Shown in pieces: positions 56,474 through 64,000 of a DNA stretch of 64,000 nucleotides; position 1 is the first letter of the stretch, and every line of letters begins with the position of its first letter. Source of the stretch: Ampelocalamus luodianensis (lineage: Eukaryota > Streptophyta > Magnoliopsida > Poales > Poaceae); NCBI GenBank assembly GCA_036346255.1, contig CM070636.1:29953539-30017538 (forward strand). Direction: 5' to 3'. A program made the position numbers and the translations under genes. Below the pieces are notes generated by a model. The model was not told the DNA's origin. It saw nothing but the letters and a program-made list of their open reading frames with translations, and did not search any database.

Positions 56474-56872
56474 CGAAGGAGGGTTCAAAACCGAGCATAA
56501 ACGAAAACTTAACCAAACACTTGCTCGTGGGAGATTGATGATCTAGATGATCCTAGATGTATTCCCACACATCACAACAAGGTAGAAGAGGGCAAGAAAT
56601 CAGCAAAAAACCAAAAGATCAAAGATGGACTCAAAATCACAAAACAAGAAGGAAGAACACAAAGAGACACATCTTTGAGAAATCATCTATGGATTGATTC
56701 GTTATTGTTGTTGGTTACAGCCACTCCCTCAAGGAGGACAAGAGCTCAATCCATGAGCACACAATCAACTCATCTCTCTAGAATCCTAAACCTCTCTCTT
56801 TCTCTCTAAGTCCCTAAAACCAAACTAGGGTTTACAAATCAAGTGCTTGGGGTGGCTTGTCCAGCACACCCC

Positions 56873-56881
56873 CTATTTATA
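56873..56881 (-). promoter_or_regulatory. TATA element in the copia LTR
   Basis: On the minus strand CTCTATAAATAGGGGG lies about 890 bases from the LTR start, a strong TATA box for the element's RNA. Confidence 0.6.
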
Positions 56882-57540
56882 GAGAGGCTTAGCTTCTAGA
56901 AGAGTTAACCCTAATCGGCTCCCGTTAAGGCCCAATACAAACGGGACACATACGCATGCATTTGAAAGCGTCGTCTTCATCTCCACTTGACCTAAACCGC
57001 TTCTCCAAGCGCCGCGGTTTAGCCAACAAGTCACAAAGCCGGTATTTGGTGAAATTACCAAAATACCCCTTCTCGATCCTTCTTCACGGACCGAGTTCAA
57101 TCCTGTCGAAGCAATCGCCTGCTCCGCCACATGTAGGTTGATCAACGGCTCTCATCATGTCGGCAAGTCTCTCCCGTTTGGATCCCACCGGAACCACCAA
57201 GGCACTTGCACCGACCCCCGCGCCGCTTGATCAACCTGTTGCATCGAACTGCCCGTTCGATCATCCTCGTCCATTTTGCACCACGCTTGAGTCACTTGAC
57301 CTCACCCGGCATCCATGATCGTTCTGGACCTCAGCTCTCCAAGCTTAGTCCCGATCCTCTCGCCGTTGACCGTCATTGACCTTCAAGACACCTGCACAAT
57401 AATAGACAGAGAAATCGTCTCCGGAAATAAGTTCTTCACAACTTGACCCACGTCAGTGAAAACATGCAATATGCAAAGATAAATATGGATATGACCTATC
57501 CAAAAATCACTTAGCCAATAAAATCAACATTCAGTACAAA

Positions 57541-57660
57541 ACCGGTCAGACCGCCATTCAATGGCCGGTCTGACCGCCCTGGCTGGTCTGACCGCTCCCA
57601 ACGCCGGTCAGACCGCCTTGGCCGGTCTGACCGCTCCTTGAGCATCGGTCAGACCGTCTG
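57541..57660. repeat. Alternating GGTCAGACC array, right LTR edge
   Basis: Six copies of CGGTCAGACCG or its reverse (CGGTCTGACCG) at about 20-base spacing lie about 110-235 bases from the LTR start. Neighbours in opposite orientation can pair into hairpins. Confidence 0.85.
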
Positions 57661-57774
57661 AACCTGACAGTCAAATAGATCTTTGCCGAAAACACGAGAA
57701 ACAACAAACCAAAAGAGCCATTGCCAATTGTAACATCACCTTAAGATAGTAAGCATATCCGCATGATATCCACA

Positions 57775-59249
57775 ATTTCCCCCTTGATGAACACATTGGC
57801 AATCTCCCAGAAAATGTAAGTTTGTGGTTTGAAAAGTAAAGAAATCGTCGTTTTCGCGTAAAGGCACAACTTGGTCCATAAGCAAGAGAAAGCTATGGAA
57901 ATGACCAAGCTGGCTTCAGAATAGCATAGGCAAGTGAGATAAGGCAAAGGAAAACACAAAAGCTTCAATTTCCAGAGAATCGCCAAAAATCTCACTTAAG
58001 GTCCATATGAAAGAACAATTGTTCTATTTGACCTTTGATCATTGTGAGTCTTCAAGAATTACAATTCAGATTCAGAAAATGCAATAAAACCAAAAGAATG
58101 CAATTTAGATGCTCCCACTCGCAATGAACACCAATTTTTAAAACAGTTTTACTTTCTCCCTAAGACTCCAAAAAGCTCTATAACAATATTTTTACCAATC
58201 TTTCTCCCCTTTGACAATGTATTCATCAAGATACATGAAAGAAGATAGAGCATGAATGGAATGGAATTGCTGTATTTTTTTTGTTTTCCATTTTTAGCAA
58301 CAGGAGCCATAAGAATTATCCAAGAAGACTAGACAAGTATTACACCAAGCTATATTATGTAAAGTAACAATGTTCCATCATGGCTAACCATATATAGCAA
58401 GCTAAAGCCAACAGAGCAATAATCTAAACTGAAATAAGGCTTAGCATGACAAGATGCTCAAGATCATAGTTTAACTAAAGGTATCCAAAAATGAGTCAAG
58501 CCATGTCTATACGCAAAATGGAGCCCAAAAACTAGACAAAGAGTCAATTTTGAGTGCAATTATGAACAGATTGTTCAAGCATTTGGAATTTTTAGCACAT
58601 TAAGCATTTTGCTGAAAATTCTGGTTTTATCTTAGCAAAGCAAGTCCTGGACTAGAAGCCATCCACAACTGCCTCCTAAGCTTCAACCAACTTAATTTGT
58701 TTTCTTAGCAATATGCTAGATCTCAAGCTTTGCCGCGACCATCCCAAGCAAGAAGCTTAAGAGAGTGATCTAGGTCATCCAAAACTCCCCCTGAGTTCAT
58801 GCCTAGTGCAATGGCAAGCCGTCTCATGAGAAAGAATTGGTGAGATCAGTTTTTTCGCACAATAAAGCTCATTTTTCATTTACTTGACTTAAGAACTTCC
58901 AGAGCTCATTACAAAACTCATATCAGATTCAAGACTCAATTAAACGTATATGACATGGCGTGAATCAGAAGAGGATCACTATGGCAAAACTAGTCACAAG
59001 AGCCAAGAAGTCATGTTTTGATACAATTTGCTCACATATAATAAAACTATCATGGCAAAAGCTAAGCTACATATGAAAAGCCATAACAGAAGTCTTAGCA
59101 CACTAACACAAAACATGGCAAGGTATAAAGTATGAAATCAAGTCATACAAGGATAATAATCAAACCTCCATGAAATTATATTATAATACAAGTTGTAGAA
59201 TTGAAAATGCATTATGATACAATGAATGCAAAAGAGCAAAACTCCCCCC
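57775..59249 (-). other. 3' non-coding region and polypurine tract of the copia element
   Basis: The tract CATCAAGGGGGAAAT (minus, 57775-57789) primes the LTR. Upstream to the RNase H stop is about 1.4 kb without a reading frame. SIRE elements often carry an env-like frame here; none can be read in this copy. Confidence 0.7.
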
Positions 59250-60872
59250 TCAAAATAGGCCAAGAGGACTAATAACCCCTAACTCTCCCCGCAAAGTAGC
59301 AAAACGAGAAGAATCAAGAGCCTTAGTGAAAATATCAGCAACCTGCTGCTCAGACTCATCAAAATGAAGCACAACATCACCTTTCTCAACATGGTCTCTA
59401 AGAAAATGATATCGAATATCAATGTGCTTGGTCCTAGAGTGTTGCACTGGGTTCTTAGCAATGTTTATGACACTAGTGTTATCACAGAAAAGAGGAACAC
59501 TATCCAAAAACAACCCATAGTCCCGCAAAGTAGACAAGATCCAGAGAACCTGAGAGCAACTGCTTACTGTAGCTACATACTCGACCTCGGCAGTAGACTG
59601 TGCAACAGAGGACTGTTTTCGAGAAGACCAAGAAATAAGAGATGTGCCCAAGAAATGACATGTGCCAGAAGTACTCTTCCTATCCACTCTACACCCCGTA
59701 AAATCAGCATCAGAAAAAGCCCGAATAGAGAGAGCAGAATCAGAAGAAAACCAGAGTCCAAAGTCAAGAGTGTCCTGAAGGTACCTGAATATGCGCCGCA
59801 CTGCTTGAAGATGAGAAGCACGAGGGGAAGCCTGAAATCGAGTACACAGACACACAGCGAATTGTTTGTCCGGCCTCGACGCTGTGAGGTAGAGGAGGGA
59901 GCCGATCATGCTGCGGTACTCCTTCTGATCCATGGGCTTTCCATCCTCATCAGGGTCCAGCACGGTGGTTGTGGCAATGGGAGTAGACATTGGTCTGCTG
60001 CTTCCCATATCGAAGCACCGAAGAAGGTCCTTTGTGTACTTATTTTGTTGAATGAAAGTACTTTCTTTCAGTTGCTTGACTTGAAGACCAAGGAAGAAGG
60101 TAAATTCTCCCATCATGCTCATCTCGAACTCTCTGCTCATAGAATCTAAAAATCTGGACACCAAAGCATGAGAAGAACCACCGAATATGATATCATCCAC
60201 ATAAATCTGAACCAACAAAAAGTCATTGCCATGCCTGAGAGTGAACAAGGTTTTATCAACCATTCATATTTTGAAATCATTTTTAAGCAAGAAACTCTTA
60301 AGCCTATCATACCAAGCTCTAGGGGCTTGCTTCAATCCATACAAGGCTTTGGAGAGTTTAAAAACATGGATTGGGAACTTGTGATTTTCAAAGCAAGGTG
60401 GTTGCTTGACATAGATCTCTTCTTCTATGAAACCATTAAGAAAAGCACTTTTGACATCCATTTGAAAAAGTTTAAAACCCTTAGAAGATGCAAAAGCTAG
60501 CAAAATGCGAATGGCTTCTAATCTGGCTACAGGAGCAAAGGTCTCTTCAAAATCTAAGCCTTCTACCTGGGAATAACCTTGAGCTACAAGCCTAGTCTTG
60601 TTGCGAACTACCAACCCATCCTCACTTTGCTTGTTTTTGAAAATCCATTTTGTTCCAATTACATTATGATTAGGTGAAAGTTCAACTAAGGTCCAGACTT
60701 TGTTTCTTTCAAAATTTTCAAGTTCTTCATGCATGGCATTGACCCAAGAGAAATCAGATAAAGCATGGGTGATATCTCGGGGTTCAAAAGACGCAACAAA
60801 AGTAGAATGCGCATGAGAATCCGGAGAATTAAACTTGGAGCGAGTGACTCGCTCATTGAGATCCCCAATCAT
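59250..60872 (-). pseudogene. Reverse transcriptase and RNase H of the copia element
   Basis: 60872-60267 carries WVNAMHEELENFERNKVWTLVE, TKWIFKNKQSEDG, RLVAQGYSQVEGLDFEETFAPVARLEAIR, FQMDVKSAFLNG and YGLKQAPRAWYDRL. After an in-frame TGA (60264-60266) the same frame continues with VQIYVDDIIFGG (catalytic YVDD), FFLGLQVKQ, MIGSLLYLTASRPD and RNase H (FSDADFTGCRVDRKSTSG, LISWSSRKQSSVAQSTAEVEY, CDNTSVINIAKNPVQHSRTKHIDI, VADIFTKAL). It stops at 59250. One nonsense codon apart, it is nearly complete. Confidence 0.9.
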
Positions 60873-60887
60873 CTGCTCAGGCGGATG

Positions 60888-62328
60888 TCATCGCTGGATG
60901 TGAAGAGGAGCTCCCGGTGCAGAAGTGGCCTCTACCTCATGGGCTGTGGAGGTAGGAGCAGAGCCACTCAGGTCGTCGGTGAAGATAGGAGGAGGCTGCT
61001 CAGCTGAAGCTGGAGTAGTGGAAGCAGGCTCTCCAACCATCTCAGAAGAGACTTGAGGATGGATTGGGTCCTCATCCTCAGAGTCATCGTCGACGAAGAT
61101 GCTTTCTCGGATATCAGAAACCTGTATACCTGCAGCATCGGGTCTAGTACCAGGACTAGCCTCATCAAAAGTGACTTCGCAAGTCTCAACAATTTTGTTA
61201 GTATCCAAATTAAATACACGATAGCCACGAGAATGAGCAGGATATCCAAGAAATATGCCATTAGAACATCTAGATTCAAATTTATCCAAATTACCATGTT
61301 TAAGAATGAAGCACTTGCAACCAAAAATCTTGAAATGAGAGACTTTAGGCCTATGACCAAATCTAAGCTCATAAGAAGTCTTGCCAATCACAGATCTCAA
61401 GAAAACCCTATTAGATACATAGCAAGCAGTAGAGATCGCCTCAGCCCAAAACCTCCTAGGTGTAGAATGCTCATCTAGCAGGGTTCTAGCCATCTCTACA
61501 AGGGTCCTGTTCATCCTTTCTACAACGCCATTCTGCTGGGGAACTCTAGGAGAAGAGAACTGATGCTCAATTCCCCTATCAGAGCAGAAAGTGGCAAAAG
61601 AAGAGTTCTTGAATTCTGTCCCATTGTCACTCCTAATGACTCTCAAAGCTCTAGGAAGATCAACAGCTAGTCTAAGGACCAATTCTCTAAAAAAATCCAA
61701 AAGCCTCGTCCTTAGAAACCAGAAAATAAACCCATGAATACCTAGAGAAATCATCCACAATCACAAGCACATACCATTTCCCTCCTACAGACTGAACTCT
61801 AGAAGGGCCAACAGTGTCTAAGTGCAAGAGCTGACCAGGTCTATCAGTCATCACTAAAGTAAGAGGTGGATGAGAAGCAGAAACCATCTTACCATGTCTA
61901 CAGGGAGCGCACACTAGGTCTCTAACAGCCTTCAGCCTAGGCAAACCTCTAATCAAATCCTTGCTACTGACTCTAGTCAAGTGGTCGAAGCCTATGTGTC
62001 CAAGTCTACGATGCCATAAGACTAGATCATGAGAATCAGAAGCAACAAGACATCTAGGACTGGAAGCAGAAGAAACACTAAAATCAGCACTAAAGATCCT
62101 CTCAAACCTAGTGATCCCAAAGACATGCTCACCTGAGGAGTCCAGTACTCTACACTCACCACTCTTAAACCTTACCTCCAGACCTTCATCAAGCAACTGA
62201 GAAACAGATAGCAGATTATACCTCAGCTTACTTACCAAAGCGACGTCCTTAAGCATGAACTTGTTGTTGATGCGCACTGTGCCCTTGGCTATCACGGTCT
62301 CGGTAGAAGCATCCCCAAATTTGATCAA
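60888..62328 (-). pseudogene. Integrase of the copia element
   Basis: The zinc domain is at about 62010-61900 (LGHIGFDHLTRVSSKDLIRGL, CAPCRHGK). The core has the first Asp in LHLDTVGPSRVQSVGGKWYVLVIVDDFSRYSWVYFL. A one-base change in a seven-A run (61688-61694) shifts the frame. It continues with VIRSDNGTEF (second Asp), SSPRVPQQNGVVERMNRTLVEMAR (Glu) and the C-terminal KIFGCKCFILKHGNLDKFESR and GIFLGYPAHSRGYRV. A stop at 60888-60890 (TGA) separates it from reverse transcriptase in the same frame; both belong to one polyprotein. Confidence 0.9.
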
Positions 62329-62993
62329 CTCATTGCTGGATGCACGTGTGAGGGAGGAGAACCATCTAGAATCTCCAGTTATGTGTCGAGAACATCCAGA
62401 GTCAACAAGCCATGTGTTCTCCTTCCTCGCACGACGGACCTACAGGGCATAAGCAGGAAACATCTGTGCCTCAGTACTGGGGTTAGTAATAAAAGACTTG
62501 GGAATCCAGTATTGAGTCACACGATGCTAAGGAACAACAATAGAAGCAGCAGTAAAACGGTTAGGAGTAAAATCATTAGAATACACACGAGAAACACCTA
62601 GACCTCTCCGAATCGACCTACCAAAAGGTCGGTACTCCCCCTGTCTAGATGCTACCTGTGGTCTCTCCCCATGATATCCTAAACCAGAACGCTGCCTAGA
62701 ACCTCCAAAGGAGTTAAAGAAGTTATCTACAAACCTAGGCCTTTGTCTAACAGAAAAGACAGGCTGCCTGGCTCAAGAGACTACAGTAGCTGAAGGAACT
62801 CCTTTAATGAACCTCAAAGCACTCATCCTCCCCTTCCTCTCAATCTTAGCTCTATGAAAGCAGAATTCAACAATGTGGCCATCCTTCTTGCAGAAAGTGC
62901 AATGGTACTTGACCTTTTGAGGGGTCTTACTTGCAAAAGTAGAAGCACCTGTCTTGCTAAAAGGGGTTTGGGCAAAACCTGCAGATCTAAAAA
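62329..62993 (-). pseudogene. Zinc knuckle and protease of the copia element
   Basis: The knuckle is HCTFCKKDGHIVEFCFHRAK at about 62905-62850. The protease site is WLVDSGCSRHITGD at about 62418-62375. Stops occur between them (TAG at 62440-62442, one near 62528, TGA near 62775). A frameshift near 62995 parts this from the upstream gag frame. The protease releases Gag and Pol in intact elements. Confidence 0.82.
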
Positions 62994-64000
62994 CTATCTT
63001 AGATGGCTCAGGGGTTCTACCTCAAACAGGCCACTCTCAACAGCTCTTGTAATCTTAGGTGGGTGACTCTTGGTATGCTCTAGGGAATTAAAACCTAGGC
63101 CACTATTCTTTACACTCACTTTAGACTTGTCAAGGATCAAGTTGAGGTTCTTCTCTCCACTAGTAAATCTCTCAATGGTCTTTTTAAAGTAATCATTCTC
63201 TTTTGCTAGATCCTTACAAGTAGCACAATTACCAGACTTGATTGTCTCATCATACTCATCCTTGAGAATAGCTATCTCAACTTTCAATGCCTCACAAGAC
63301 ACACAATAGGAATCCCTAATCCTACTCAACTGCTCCTTAAATTTGTCTCTAAATGCCTTTTGTATCTTATCTATATTCGATCCAATTTCAGTACACAAGA
63401 CACAACAAGTAAAGTCAATAACTTTCTTAGATGCAGTAGAGAGCGTGGATTGTTCAATTTTAGCTTTCTCCATTAGAGTCTTGTTTAAAGCATCATTCTC
63501 AATTGTGAGTTTAGGGCAATTTTCACATGATGCAGATCTAGAATAAAGAACCATTTCAGTCATCTCTTTCATTTTGACCTTATTATCCTTACAATGAAAG
63601 CAAGTATGATTAGGATCAAATTTCTGCAATTCTTTTGTAGCACTATTCAATTTTAATTTAAGCACAGCACAATTTGAACAAGATGAAGGAATAACATCTA
63701 CAGGAGTCACATCTAAAGCAATAGCATTCATGCAAACAGAACTAGACTTGAGAGATTCTATTTCATCAAGAGCATCTTTTAATTGATTTGTAATAGAGGA
63801 ATGAGCAGTTTGTAGATTGGTCAGATCAAACATCAAGCTAAGATAAGATTCACAATTGTCAGCAAAATTAATAGATTTGAGTCTAAGAACTTCTAGGTTC
63901 AAATCTTCAATCATGGTGTCCTGTTTCTTAATGTCTTTAGCTTGCTTTGTTATCTTTCGTTCAGCAACAACCAAAGCTCGTTTCATCTCAGTCAAAGAGG
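62994..64000 (-). pseudogene. Gag coiled-coil region of the copia element (partial)
   Basis: An open frame runs from the window edge to 62994 (about 333 codons) and is mostly helical and charged (KITKQAKDIKKQDTMIEDLN, LKDALDEIESLKSS). It has CxxC pairs at roughly 30-50 residue spacing (CSNC, CFHC, CENC, CVLC, CVSC, CATC). Long coiled-coil Gag with such Cys pairs is found in SIRE-type elements. The apparent start is not real; the frame continues beyond 64000. Confidence 0.75.

Larger units (their letters stand above)
53794..57774 (-). repeat. 3' LTR of the copia element, split by a solo LTR
   Basis: On the minus strand it starts TGTGGATATCATGC at 57774 and ends near 53794 (GGTCCTACACA), about 1790 bp without the nested 54283-56468 insertion. 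The plus-strand GGACCGAAAAGGCGACTAGAG followed by a G run near its end is common in grass copia LTRs. A TATA element (TATAAATAG, minus) is at 56873-56881. Both edges carry arrays of CGGTCAGACCG (54020-54096 and 57541-57660). Confidence 0.82.
53794..64000 (-). mobile_element. SIRE-like Ty1/copia element, 5' end outside the window
   Basis: The minus-strand order is gag (from 64000), zinc knuckle, protease, integrase, reverse transcriptase, RNase H, a long 3' non-coding part, a purine tract and the 3' LTR. Integrase before reverse transcriptase is the mark of Ty1/copia. The long coiled-coil gag and about 1.5 kb after RNase H fit the SIRE lineage. Several stops and shifts break it. Confidence 0.88.

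Noticed and set aside
59364..60149. 261-codon plus-strand frame
   Set aside because: It is antisense to copia reverse transcriptase and RNase H, which carry clear motifs.

Overview
This window looks like repeat-dense nuclear DNA of a grass (Poaceae). The evidence is the mix of elements: Ty3/gypsy chromovirus elements with long LTRs and tRNA-Met primer sites (TGGTATCAGAGC), a CRM-like element whose integrase reads into its LTR, a SIRE-type Ty1/copia element, a CACTA terminus with ACAGACGGTT subterminal repeats, and GC-rich gene fragments in an AT-rich background. The species cannot be fixed from the sequence alone. A pericentromeric or other heterochromatic setting is an inference.

Layout. 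(A) 1-4081 is the 3' half of a plus-strand Ty3/gypsy chromovirus with its 3' LTR (1795-4081). (B) 4082-7808 and 28440-about 29500 are the two visible pieces of an old, decayed, minus-strand copy of a related family. (C) 7809-28439 is a minus-strand CRM-like Ty3/gypsy element inserted in B (target duplication CCTAC). (D) 9594-22038 is a plus-strand Ty3/gypsy element with very large LTRs (5.2 and 4.4 kb) inserted in the integrase of C (target duplication CGACG); its gag is fused in frame to integrase because the middle of pol is missing. About 29500-32362 is the only stretch resembling host genes: a TATA promoter, one or two short GC-rich reading frames and a broken gene fragment. 32363-36112 holds LTR fragments and an AT-rich block with degenerate repeats. 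(E) 36403-46564 is a minus-strand Ty3/gypsy chromovirus with an extra reading frame 5' of gag, flanked directly by two inverted arms (36113-36402 and 46565-46914). 46915-48666 holds a CACTA end, another family-A LTR piece (47220-48277) and a possible Helitron end. 49324-50597 is a minus-strand Ty1/copia LTR. 51376-53793 holds a possible MITE, a LINE-like tail, a minisatellite and an E-like LTR piece. 53794-64000 is a minus-strand SIRE-like Ty1/copia element, open at the right edge, with a complete family-A solo LTR (54283-56468, target duplication TTTAC) nested in its 3' LTR.

Every retroelement coding region seen is broken by stops, frameshifts or deletions. The elements are therefore best read as a layered fossil record: B is older than A and C, C is older than D, and the copia element is older than its nested solo LTR.

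The most unusual signal is in the LTRs. Five LTRs in three families (A and its relatives, D, E) share an intron-like layout: a donor of the form G(C/T)AAGT, then a run of short perfect hairpins or inverted repeats, then a conserved pyrimidine-rich acceptor. It spans about 630-640 nt in the A-type LTRs and about 1190 nt in D and E. The hairpin array of the A-type LTRs shows compensatory base changes between copies, which suggests a selected structure in DNA or RNA.
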